From positions 5,702,367 to 5,766,366 of the forward strand of contig JACGWO010000012.1 of NCBI GenBank assembly GCA_034509735.1: DNA of 64,000 nucleotides. The letters are read 5' to 3'. The notes beneath the pieces are model-generated. The model did no database searches and was not told the origin of the DNA. It saw only the letters and a program-made list of their open reading frames with translations. A program made the position numbers and the translations under genes. Of the stretch, positions 34,039 to 46,681 are shown piece by piece. Origin of the DNA: Sesamum alatum. Lineage: Eukaryota > Streptophyta > Magnoliopsida > Lamiales > Pedaliaceae. Numbering within the stretch: the first letter of the stretch is position 1; every line of letters begins with the position of its first letter.

Positions 34039-37000
34039 TCATTGAACCATACAAGCGTTTTTGATCTTATGCAACTCGTTAACAACATCTGGCATCGACA
34101 TTCGATCTCCAGGCAATTCCTGTGAACATGCCACTCCAATTCCCAAAACAGAAACCATGCAATTCTTGATTCTGCTATCCATGCAGTTGTGGTTGTATTC
34201 ATGTAGAATAAATGGATCTAAAACTTCCATCACTTGGCTTGGCAGTGCTCTGCTCACAAAATCATGCAGACTTGAGTGACTTGAAAGTTCATCGTCTGTT
34301 GGTCTTCTGTTCGTGAACATCTCCAGTAGAAAAATCCCATAACTATATACATCGCCAGATGCTGAAACCATGTTGTTCATGCCATATTCTATGAATAGGT
34401 TCGAGTTAGTACTTAGAACATAATCAAGAGAATATAGTATCATATTTAGTACTTCATTTTTCTCTGGTCGTTCTGACTTAAGTATCGCAATGTCAAGTAA
34501 AGTAGATTAGACTTGGCGAAGATTGTGAAATGCAAAAGTGCAGTAAGGATATGGTTAGAAGTCATACCAGGAGGAATATAGCCTATGGTACCCTTGATTG
34601 CAATTGAACTGCTTTCATGTGTTGAAAACATACTGGAAACCACTCTTGCCAATCCAAAATCCCCCAAGTGGGCAGTCATATGTTCATCTAAAAGAATGTT
34701 ACTCGGCTTCAAATCGCCATGAACAATTGTTGAGTCGTTACCAAAATGCAGGTACTCAAGTACAGATGCAATATCAATGGCAATGTTGAGTCTCTGAATT
34801 GTGCTAAGGTTTCTGCTTTCGTCGTCTGAAGTTTGGTGCAGCCACTTCTCCAAGCTCCCGTTTGCCATAAACTCATAAACCAATGCCTTAAAATCATTAC
34901 CTTGGAAATCTGTGCTTGGACATATACTCTGTATTTTCACCAGGTTTCTGTGTCTTATGCTCCTTAATGCATTGCATTCTGAGATGAAGCTTTTAGAAGC
35001 TCCTTTCATGTCAAGATTAAGCACCTTGACTGCCACCGGTGTTTGTTCATCGTCGAGAACTCCTTTGTAAACGGATCCAAATCTGCCAGCCCCGAGTAAA
35101 TTGGCATCCGAGAATCCACCAGTGGCTTTCAGGAGATCTGCATAAGATAGCCTCAAAAACTTGGCCCCAATTAAGGGCGCTGAAAATTGAATCTTTTGTG
35201 ATATTCGTCGCCTGTGGATGAAGCATGCAGAAAGTATAAGGCATATGGCTCCAGCTCCCAACAATGGGATCAAGATTTTCCATACAGTTGGGAAGTGTTT
35301 CTTCTTGGAATTTTCGGGTGAGCAAGGAGGAAGCTTTAAGTCCACACTACCTCCACACAAGCCACTATTTCCTTCAAGTGAGACTGCACTTTCATTTCGA
35401 AATACCCCTACAGTTGGGACTTCTCCTTGCAGCCTATTGAAAGACAGATTCAGGTTTACCAGAGGCAGCTCACTTAGAAATCTTGGAACCAGCCCTGATA
35501 AGTTATTTTGTGACAGATCCAAATCCTGCAAACCCCTCAAAGCACTTAATCTATCGGGTATCTCTCCGTTAAGAGCATTGTTATCCAGGTGAAGCCTTTC
35601 CAGGCTTATGCAGTTGCTCAACGAGCTTGGAATGGACCCTGATAATCGATTGTGAGACAAGTCCAGGTTCGCAAGATTTTTCAAAGAGCCAACTTCTAAT
35701 GGAATAGGACCCGTGAAGGCGTTGTAGGCTAGGCTGAAGGCAACCGAAATGGAGGACAGACTCATAATTTCTGGAGGTATTGAACCGTTGAGATTATTAC
35801 GTGAAAGGTCTAACGTTAGCAAGTTGCTACAATTGCTAAGACTACGAGGTATATTCCCATGGAAATCATTTTGCATCAAGTATAGATGGTTCAACAAAGT
35901 CAAGTTACCTAATGAAGATGGTAGCTCATCTGTCAATATGTTTGCTCCAAGGTAAATTTCTTGCAACTTATTTAGTCTACCAATAGATAAAGGAATAGGA
36001 CCTTCAAGATCATTATATTCAAAACTTATGCGAGTGAGACCGGTAAGGTCTGCAATACTAGCAGGAATTCTTCCATGTAACTGATTTTGAGCAACAGACA
36101 GGAAACTCAAGTGACTTGAGAGATTGGCAATGGAATCAGGCAATGAACCAGTCAAAAGATTATCAAAAACTGAAAGAGATTCAAGTCTAGTGCAATTTAT
36201 CATGGATGAAATGAAACTGATATCTCCTTCCAAATGGTTAGATGAAGCAATCAAATATACAAGAGCTGAGAGCTTCCCAAAATCCTTTATTATTTCCCCG
36301 GTGAAATTGTTTGAAGAAAGATTTATTCTTTCAAGCAAGGAACAATTAGACAGTGAAGCCGGAATCACTCCAGTAAAATGATTGTCTCCAACATCAAAAA
36401 ATCTCAATTTCGGTAATGTAAGGCCTATATCAGAAGGTATGGTTCCTCGGAGTTGATTTGCTCGCAGTGAGAAATTATTGATACTAGAAATATTATACAG
36501 GCCAGAAGGGATCCCACCGGTCAACTGGTTTTCGTCTAAACTTAGCCACTGCAGTCTTTGAAGTTGGACAAGTGATTCTGGAATTTGTCCATGCAAGCCA
36601 CAGACTGCTAAAGAGAGTAAAACTAGGCTGGTGAGATTTCCTATGAATGATGGGATAGTCCCTGAGAGATTGTTTCTTGTTAAGCCTAAAGCTTCAAGTT
36701 TGACAAGAGAACCTATCTCAGGGATTATAATCCCTGTGAGATCATTGTCAATCAGATTCAGGTAGTAAAGATTTTTACAGTTTGACAGGTTTCTTGGGAT
36801 CTCACCACCAAAAGAATTGTTACTAAACTCAATCCATTCAAGCCTCCTCAGACGGCCAATTTCTTCCGGGATATGGCCATGGAAGCTGTTATTTTGTAAA
36901 ATGATGCTCCTAAGGAAAGAAAGATTACCGAAATGAGGTGAAAGGGATCCGACAAGGCCTTGGGACATCAGATTAATCGATACGACTCTGTTTTGATGTC

Positions 37001-37210
37001 TTTTGCTGCACAAAATGCCTTCCCAGCTACAAAAATGAAGTGTTTCATTCCATGAGTTCAAGACTCCCATTGGATCATCATCAATGGCATTCTTGAAGGC
37101 CAGCAGTGCTTGTAAATCGGTGTCGTTGTTCGAGCATGTTGCCGGGCTAGTAACAAAGTGGAACAAGAATACAAAAACATAGAGGGACTAATCATTGAAA
37201 GTTTTGCCAT
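34039..37210 (-). CDS. LRR receptor-like kinase paralogue with a frameshifted signal peptide
   Basis: A tandem duplicate of the gene at 30050-33261, same strand and same two-exon structure: a long exon ending at 34568, then 34388-34039, with GYIPPEYGMNN restored across the join. From residue NNDTDLQALLAFKNAID onward the frame is open through about 22 LRRs, the membrane helix (LIPLLGAGAICLILSACFI), the P-loop, HGDLKPSN (non-RD) and DFG. The start is the problem. The ATG at 37210, aligned with the ATG of the intact copy (MAKLSMISPSM...), leaves the main frame: the segment between the third ATG and the FHF-type codons is 17 nt, against 18 nt in the intact copy. The main frame has a TAG upstream (within 'gattagtcc') and no ATG that includes the signal peptide. 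So it is a young pseudogene, a gene with an unusual start, or an assembly error. Confidence 0.8.
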
Positions 37211-38568
37211 ATTTTTTGTTTGGTTATGAAATATGAATGGATAGTAATCTTTATTGGTTTTATTGAAGGATCGTGTGTATAGTTATTGAGTTTTCATTCA
37301 TGGACCCCTTAGCTGAATTTTTCAACTAATTCTTGATGATGCCAGTCAATATGTCTTTCTTACACACATTGAAAAATGATGGAATCCTGCATTAATGAAG
37401 TGACTTCATCTCAAGCTCTCATCCACATCTTCTGTGTGAAAAGGGTGTTTTCTTTTTCTGATTTTTTTTCCTTTTCTGGTGACTTTGACTTTATATTATG
37501 GCAAGTAGGTAGAGACTTAGTCAAAGAGTATTTTAAAACATGATGAGAAAATCATTAGCTGTCTTTTTCTGTTTGTGAATGTTTTTAATGTAAATTCTTG
37601 ACTGATGACAGAACCCTTTTGTGCTTTCCTTGTTTATTTTATCCTTTGATTGCGTCAAAATGAAAAGAATCTGACATGATCTTATTTGAATGTGAAAACA
37701 AGCAACGGTTCAATTTGGGCAAAGCATAGAGAGCAAGGGAATAAATTATTACAAAAGAAAGACTTATTTTGATATTTATGAATGGCCCTGAAAGTTTCTT
37801 TCGTTTTTTTGGTTTATCTAAATTAATTTTATAATAATATTATTCCTGAAGATAATTATATAAAAATAATTTACTTTTTATCCATATTAATACTTTTCAC
37901 ATTATTCGTATTTTTACTTATATTAATTACTTTCCACATTGTACTTATTTACTCTTATTAATCTTTTTTTTATTATACTCGTAACATAATACACCAAGAT
38001 CAAAAATCCCCTAAGATATAACAGGAAATGACTAAAAAGTTTCATGAAAATCGAAAGGATTAAATGCCATGAGAAATTTCCTAGCATAAATATAAATGAG
38101 AATTAGTTAGATCACTTGTCATATTAAAATAGGTTGGATGACCAATGAAATTATTTAAATAAATTGTCATGTAAAGAAAATATTTTGAAGAGTAAATCAA
38201 GTTAAAAGACAAATGAGAATCAATTAATTCACTTATTCCTTGGAAAATCACATTTTATATAGTAAGATAGACTAAAATTTAATTTGAGCATTTGCGGTGT
38301 AGCTATTGCATACATTATATATGATTTTTTTTTTATCGTCTATAATATAATAGAACAAAGTAAGTACAAATTTAATTTTTTGAACAATATGATAGAAATT
38401 GCTCCTTGTTAAATATATATATATATATATATATATATCACAAGATTTAAATGTTACTCCTAAGCAATTACCACATGTATCCACTTTTTTGGAAAAAGAA
38501 CAAAACAAGAAAAGAAAAATGGCACAAAATCATATATTTATTTCTATTTCTATTTCTATTTATCTATA
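37211..38568. other. 5' flank of the receptor kinase paralogue and AT-rich spacer
   Basis: No gene is seen. A (TA)n tract lies at about 38411-38438. Several T-rich stretches occur just before the Helitron-like element. Confidence 0.55.
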
Positions 38569-38585
38569 TCTATACTCTATATAAG

Positions 38586-38780
38586 TGTGTGAATACTCAA
38601 GTTGTTTGTTCCTTATTGTGAAAAGATAAATATACCCTCATTTATATAAATGTGTGAATACTCAAGTTGTTTGTTCCCTATTGTGAAAAGACAAATATAC
38701 CCTCATTTATATAAATATGTGAATACTCAAGTTGTTTGTTCCCTATTCTGAAAAGACAAATATACCCTCATTTAAATATT
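38586..38780 (+). repeat. three tandem copies of a 65-bp unit
   Basis: 'gtgaatactcaagttgtttg' starts at 38589, 38654 and 38719, a period of exactly 65. Each copy continues through 'ccctattgtgaaaag' and 'aaatataccctcattta'. It lies just inside the Helitron-like 5' end, so it is an amplified subterminal segment. Confidence 0.85.
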
Positions 38781-39284
38781 ATTAATTATTATATTATAGA
38801 TTCTGAAATTTTTAACAGTTTAGAATTTTAAATATTCTAAACCTCCCCCATATAAATTTAAGATAAAAAACCTAAATCATGAATCATGAATGAATCTAAT
38901 TACACAAAATTTTAATAACCTGCTTCTAATCGTGAATCGTGAATGAGCCCAATTACAAAGACCTATCACGCATTAAATTTTAATAACATTCAAATAAAAT
39001 TATATTATAAAATTAGTTATAGAAGAAATAAAATTCTATAAGAAAAATATTTAAGAGTCTTAATTGCTCTAAACTACTTAGAGAATGAATAACATATTCA
39101 ACTAAAAAAAATAATATTTCAACAAAATTACTTTGCTAGAAGAAATCTTAATTATATTAAGAAAATTTTAATTTACCATGACACATTAAAATTTAAAATA
39201 AACTACACATGGATAATATATAAAATATTAATCTAAACTTATATATATAATAATAATAATAAATAAATATCAAAATTTAATTAC

Positions 39285-41275
39285 AAATTATAATTGATAT
39301 ATGGGTATGATATTATTAAATTGAAATTGCATGTGAAAATTCAACAATTGAGTGAATCTCTTAGTACTTGATTTTTTTAGTATTAGATAATCCTGAATGC
39401 TTTACTTTTACATCTATTTTTTTTATATTAACTAATAGAATAAAAGTATTACAACCAAAAATGTGACATAAAAAATTAAATTGTAACATAATATATTATT
39501 GAATAAGAAATAATTATATCAATCAGTGCATATAAAAATAAGATTAAGAAGTTAAACTAAAAATATATAGAATTAAAAATTGCAATATAAAGGCAAAAAA
39601 TAAATTTTTATACAATAATACTTCAAATTTTAGAAGGTAATAAAGCATGTAAATAATATTTTGACAATATTTAAAAGTTGATACTGAAATATAATTAACA
39701 TTAGGATTTTACAATACAAAATATTGGCAATATTGTCCAATTAAATTATACTTTTATAATAATAGTAAATAAATAATTAGTTTGTAATCATTTAGCGTTA
39801 ATAAATTAAAAATCAACGACACTCAAAATATAGTAAAATAAAATATATTACATACACAAATATAATATAGCAAAATCAAACAATAGCAAAGAGACACAAT
39901 AAAACCTGCGAATAAAAAGTGATCAATTTTATTAAAATGAAATTTCTTCTAAAATGGAATAGCGAATAAGTATCAAAATTTAATTATAAATAAAAATTAT
40001 CAGTCTGATTAAATTAGAAGTGCTATTGAAAATTTAAGAAAGAGCTAACTAATTTATTTTATTTCAATATTAGACATTGACATTGAAGAAGAGTATAACT
40101 AGTAATGTAATAAATAATTTAATTTAAAATCTTATCTTATTGAGTAGTAAATTAAATAACATAATTGTAGGTCCTAACGAGACAAATATAACTATTTATG
40201 CTTTAAAAGGTGCATAAAAGTTGTAACATTTGGTCCCCTTGTACTATTATACACTTAACGTCCACATGGCATTTTCTTTTTAATATCCAGAGGGAAAGGT
40301 GTTATGGAACTAAAATTGCTACTTTTTAATATTTACGGGACCGAAAGTGAGAATCCCAAAATCAATGGACCAAATTAAAATGGAAAGGACCTAAGTTACA
40401 GACTGAAAAATGCTATTTCCCCTTACGAAAGTAAGAAAAGTCAAATGGTGAGTAAATATTGACACAATAACAATTGAAAGTATAAAATTTTAAAATAATT
40501 ATATACTAACACATTAGTACAATTACATTTTCATCAATTAAGAAAATTAATAAATTTTGAGAATAAACTTAGTACAATAAAATAATAAATAAAAAATGAG
40601 TTAATTATGTTGAAATTAGAACAAAAGATGATAAACAAATAAGCCAATGAGATTAATATATTTTTTCAGTAATAAATTTATAAAAATAACTTAAAAGTTT
40701 AAAAAGTATGAGTACTATAGAGAATAAAAATTGATATATGAATAGAATATTATTAAATTGAAATTGCTTATGAAAATTCAACTATTGAGTGAATCTTTTA
40801 GCACCTGATTTTTTTAGATTTAGATAATTTTGAATGTTTTACTTTTACATCTATTGTTTCATTTATAAAGGTGAAAAATAAAATTTTATACAATAATATT
40901 TCAAAATTTAGAAGCTAATAAAGCATGTAAATAATGATTTGACAAATAAAAGTTGATACTAAAATATAATTAACATACATTATAGGATCTTATAATACAA
41001 ATATTGGTACTATGGTCCAATTTGATTATAGTTTTATAACAATAGTCAATAAATAATTAATTTGTAATAGTGTCAATAAATTTAAATAAATAACATTCAA
41101 ATATAGTAGTAAAAGAAAACATACAACACACACATACAAAAAGTAACAAAAATAAAAACAAAATTAAACAACAGAAAATAGGCATAATAAAACCTACAAA
41201 TAAAATTGATCAATTTATTTTATTAAATTAGAATTTCTTCTAATCAAGATAAGGAGCTTTGATTAATTATTTTAT
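39285..41275 (+). repeat. diverged direct duplication inside the Helitron-like element
   Basis: 39285-39990 and 40725-41275 share long phrases in the same order: 'attattaaattgaaattgc', 'tgagtgaatct', 'ttttacatctatt', 'taataaagcatgtaaataat', 'aagttgatact', 'aatttgtaat'-like text and 'gaatttcttcta'. This is an internal duplication or two nested relatives. No coding content. Confidence 0.55.
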
Positions 41276-41611
41276 TTTAATATTAATTTTTTGAATATCA
41301 TTATTTTATATTTTCATATTAATTGGTTTGATACATAATAATGAAATAATCATTAGTGAATATACGAAATACAAAAATTTAATTATGGGGAATATCTTTT
41401 TATTCAATAGTACCAATTAAATTTAGAGAGTAAATTACAAATAATAGAATTGAATAGTTTCCTTATCAATTCAAATATTTATTATCAATTTGTTTGAAAA
41501 TATAATTGTATAATACTAATGTTTCAATGAAAAAAATACGAATAATATCATGAACTTAACATAAATAATATATTTACTTCTAAAAATATATTTGTACACG
41601 TGCATTGCACG

Positions 41612-42233
41612 CATGGATTAAAGTTTCGTTTTCAACAAACGTTTCGAGTTTATAAATATTGAAAACTTTTCGAAAACGCTTTGGAAAAATCATAAAATTA
41701 AAAAAACATACATAATACTCATAGAAAAAATTTAAAATATTATCTTTCTTTTTTTAATCAAATATAGTTTAATTTTTTCTCATTTAGCCAATTAACATTA
41801 TTTCTATATAGTATAATTATGTATTTGGAGTTATTAATTGATGTAGTTGCTATTGAAACTAAATAATAATATAATATTTATGTTTGACTATGTGTTATAA
41901 AATATCTATATTACATTGATACTTATACATATATATAACATTACTAATTTAGCTTAATATTAAATTTGTTATCATTAAATGAAATACTTATGTATAACAC
42001 AAGAATTGATATATTTGTAGCTAAAAGTATGAAATAAATGTTTCGCTGAAAAATTAGGAAAAATAAAAAGTTTCTTAGGAAACTCAGAGATTTCGAAGGA
42101 AAATTAAGAAAAATGAAGTGTTTCGAAGGAAACTAGATAATTTCAAAACTATCATGTATTTTTGTTTCCATAACATCGAAAAAGAAAACGTTTCCATAGT
42201 TTCGATGGAAACGCATGAAAATTTTAAACTATG
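41612..42233. mobile_element. hAT-like MITE inside the Helitron 3' hairpin
   Basis: The left terminus CATGGATTAAAG and right terminus TTTAAACTATG are near complements. ATTGCACG occurs at 41604-41611 and 42234-42241, an exact 8-bp target duplication, the size typical of hAT elements. The interior has repeats of 'gtttcga(t/a)ggaaac' around 42060-42215. No ORF. Confidence 0.65.
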
Positions 42234-42471
42234 ATTGCACGTCATTCTTTCTAGTATTTATAAAAGTATGAATCACCTAAAAAGATTCTTTCTTTTTTTG
42301 ATTGGACTAAATTAACCTTGTAGTATTATTTTTCTAAGGATAAAGATGTAAAAAAATATCAAAAGGTGTAAATGATACTCCTAACCATCACCATACATAT
42401 CTTTTTTCTGAAAAAACAAATGAAAAAGAAGAAAAAAATGGGCATGCAACCATAGATAAATATTGTCTATA

Positions 42472-45400
42472 TCTATGTATATTATAAAGTGTGAACGAGT
42501 TGCCATGTTTTATGTTTCCTTCTTTTTTTGTGATAAGCATATCATTTTCATATAATAATTGATTATAAATTTATGTGTACAAATAAATAATTTTGTAATA
42601 GTTGTTAATTACTTAAAGTTGAATTGAGATAGATGTATAATAAAAATAAATTATAATAAAGAGTTCCATTCATAATCTAGAGTTTTATTTATAACTAATT
42701 AAATAAAATTAGTTAAAAATCTTAATACTAATTAGAAAAAAAATAGGTTATATAATTAGGAGAAGATATGATTTAAAAACTTAAGGAAGCGTCTCTTTGA
42801 AAGCAAGGAAAGCAATCCTGGGACAATTTTTCATTAATTTAATGTAAGTTAAATTTTATAATAAAATATTACAAAAATATGAGCAACTTGAGATGTTTTA
42901 TTTATTTATGTTTTATTTTTTTGTGTTGATTAAAAATATTAAAATTTCATAGAAAGTATAATTTCATATGTCCATAAAAAATATTATGGGGTACCTAATT
43001 AATTGTATAATAACGCAAGTTCAACGAAAATAAACTTCAATTAGAAACAAGCACATTATATAAGTTTATCTTAAAATTAATAATTTATAATATGATAATT
43101 ATTTCATAAGTGGTTTCATAATTAATTTTTTTTATAATATTAATTCTTAAATCATTAATAATATTATTCAAAACTTATTTTATAAATTAAATGAGTCTGT
43201 GAGTTTTTTTATTATTTAATGCATAGATTACTTGGTTTATAAAATTCTACTACATCATTTTCAATAATAAGTAATTTAATTTATGTACATTTATAGTTTT
43301 AATTTGAATCTAACTTATAAAATTAGTCAATAATTTTTATGCATATTCCATTCAATTCATTCCATAAGATACCATCCGTCAATTTAGACTATTTTCCACC
43401 AACATGAGGAATAAAATAAAAAAGTAAAAAGATTATTACAAGAAAATTACATAATAAACAACTTTACTGATAATTAGTATAAGAGAAAATCAAAATCAAA
43501 ATCAAAAGCTAATTTTTATTTATTTCTTGCATTGCACCACTACCAAAAAAAAATCTTATTTCATTCGTGAAGCAAATTTAAAATATGGATTAATTTAAAT
43601 GATAACTTTTTATTACAAATATAGGGATGTAAAAGTAAAATAATATTTTATAAATAAAACAAATATAACGATGGAAAATTAATATTACAAAGAGAAATAA
43701 TTATAAAATCTAAAATTTCAACAGAAGGCAAAAGAACAAAAAGATTAATTACTGATGTTTTCACATGAATAATGGTGAATTTCTCATCACAAATATAGAG
43801 GTGAAAGATAAGTACATGGAGAGAATTAATTCTAAAATCTAAAAGTTTATAAGAGGATATCTAAAATGTAAAAATACCTACCTCCTTTTGAAAATTGAAG
43901 ATCATAAGTCCAATGAAACATAAGTGATGGAGACCAAATAAATTAGAGTGGCAAATTACCAAAATGCCACCAAACATACATGTATTTACCAAAATGCCAT
44001 CGGTGGAAGTTATTTGTAGAAGTTAGTGGGGTTGAGCCAATTACCAAAGCGCCCTTGAAGATTAAATTGTAGTTGTTAGAATAGAGGCGGTTGGAGGGTA
44101 AAATTATCTTTTTACCCTCCCTCATTTACTATTTTAAGTAATATAATTCTTGGGAGAAACTCTCAAGTTCCTGATTCGCGATGTCGTTTTGTGTTATTGT
44201 GCTTGAATCTACTACTTCCCGAGTTACACCCCATCAATAAGAGAATATTCAAGGGAGATATTAATTGAATGATTTTTTTACATGAAATTAATCATTTGGT
44301 TTTTAATGGTTATCAACTAGCGTTACGTTACTGAAATTTTAAATTAAAAGTCCTTTCATCATTTGATCACAGAAAACTTTCATTATTAAGTATAAGCACA
44401 TATTTGTACATACAAGATATTTATTTAATATATAAGATTATATTGATATGTATTCCACAAGACTTGTGAAAAATTCAAAACGTTTCTTGAAACTGTTTTT
44501 TCCAATACCCAATAATATAATAACTATAATGTACTAAATAATAGAAAATGAGGGATACTTGGGCTTTCTTTCAATAATAATATATTTTAAATATAATACC
44601 AAATTTACCGTCTATGTTCTAAATTCTTCTATTAAAATTAACTATGTGGTTTCATTCTACCGTAACATTTTTCTTACATTAAATTTTCAAATAAAACCAA
44701 TTCGTATGAAACTAGACTTCAAGAACATTTTAATTATAGGTGATGGTCATATAAAGTACTTCCTATGAGATAATTGTTCTTGTTTAAATTAATATTTTTT
44801 TATAATTGGGGATATATGATATGATACTTTTCTAATTTTTTACATTAATTAAATATTGTCCATCTACTATAATTCGAACGTACAAATTAAGATGAATTTA
44901 TAGAAAAAAATAAAGAAAAATATAAAATTTTAACTCTATAGAACTTTGCTACTAAATTAAAAAAAAAACTACTCATTAAATAAGTAAATAAATATTAAAT
45001 TATATTATTATTTGGATATACGCATTTTCAATTCTATTTATCCAATTAATTATTAATGATATATTTATTTACTTGAATAATAATATAATTATTGTAATAT
45101 GAACTTAAATTTGTAAAAGTACATATTCATATTATCGAGCCTAATAGTGTAAATAATTTGAATTTCTTTTATTTTAGTTTTAAGTATTCAGATTCAGAAA
45201 AGACAGAAAAATAAGAATGGTAATCTTTTTATACTATTATATTTTCTTTTCATATTTTGTCTTGATTATACTAATCAAATCATATATGATTCTCTAGAAA
45301 AAATAAAAAGAATAAATGATAAAATAAAAAGAGAGACTTAAATCAATTAATAATTTGTTTTTGCTTCTTTCCAGTACACTTTTTCTTCTGGTGTATTTGT

Positions 45401-46681
45401 AATTTGCTTTTTCATATTTCTTTATGAAAATATCAGAGAAAAAGATTTAAATAATAATTTTCTGAATTATCACATAATAGCTACAATTTTATATGGAAAT
45501 AAAATAATATTATGGATGTCTAATTAAAAGTGTAACTAGACCAATAATTGGACTATTAAATATTTAATAAATTGAAGTTTTGATCATTAAAAGTTTAAAA
45601 TTGAAGTGAATTATTTTTATATCATCTAAGTTAGAAAATTTAATACTTATTATTCCACTTTAAATCATTTCATAAATGGTTTAATCAATTTTGTTCTAGA
45701 ATTTCTTTGGACAACATGATGAATAAAATATTCTTTTATAATGAAGCTAGAAAATTATTTTATAAATAACTTTAAATATAGTTAACATAAGCAGGAAAAT
45801 AATAGAAGAAAAAAATAAAATAAATGACTAATTAATATATTTTTTTTCAAATTTTGCAGAACCCAAAAAGATTAAAATATTATTTCATAAATGAAACAAG
45901 TTTAGAATAACCACAAGTTCAATGAAAATAAAGTTCAATCAGAAACAAGGATTTTTATGCTTATTCCATAATATAATATTGTATTTTCTTTTTATGCTAT
46001 ATTTTAATTAGAGCAATTAATAAGATGAAAGATCTAAAAGTTTATTTTCATTGTTTGTTCCTGTAATGTGGTCATCAATGTAAAACAACATTTATTGAGA
46101 ATATAAGAGCCTTACTAAATAAATATTTGATAACAAACATTAAACTATATACAATTAAAAAGCACAAAGTCAAAAATAAATAAATATATATGTTTTTTCT
46201 ACTTTAATATAGTTTTATATCATAAAGTATATGATGCACATACTTAAATTTTTATACACATTACTTATCTATTTAAAAAAATCAATCATTATATATTTTT
46301 TATTATCAGTCTTAGTCATAGTATATCCTACGCACACATACATATGTTGTGTTTTAATGTTTTTGTGTGTTTGTTATGTATGTATATGATTATCTCGATT
46401 CAAAATTTATTTATATGAACGTGATTTACTTATACTAAAAAAGATGCATATATTGCAAGTAGAAAAAGTATAATTATAATATTAAATAATAAATGAAGTG
46501 GAGAAAAAAATATTTATTCTTTTAAATATATCTTTTACTTTGTAACATCAATAATTTTTATTTATAAAATACCTATTAAATTTAGTTAATATATTCTTAT
46601 TATAAATTTATTTTATTGTTACAATGTAACAATTTTATTGAGATAATACGAATCACGTGCAACACACGTGCTTCTGACTAA
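42472..46681 (+). mobile_element. second Helitron-like element
   Basis: The 5' end TCTATGTATATTATAAAGTG (preceded by A) resembles that of the element at 38569. The 3' end has CACGTG-CAACA-CACGTG as a hairpin, then 'cttctga' and CTAA, followed by T. The interior is very AT-rich without transposition genes. It starts 217 bp after the end of the first Helitron. A short repeat-like region with a 60-aa frame at 43943-44125 is not a gene. Confidence 0.5.

Larger units (their letters stand above)
38569..42254 (+). mobile_element. non-autonomous Helitron-like element
   Basis: The 5' end is TCTATACTCTATATAAGTGT, preceded by A. The 3' end, once an inserted element is removed, is ACGTGC-ATT-GCACGT (a perfect hairpin), 11-12 bases and then CTAG, followed by T. 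TC at the start, CTRR at the end, a hairpin just before it and insertion between A and T without target duplication are the defining Helitron features. The interior is AT-rich and lacks Rep/helicase coding. It contains a 65-bp tandem repeat near the 5' end and a diverged duplication (about 39285-39990 and 40725-41275). Confidence 0.7.
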
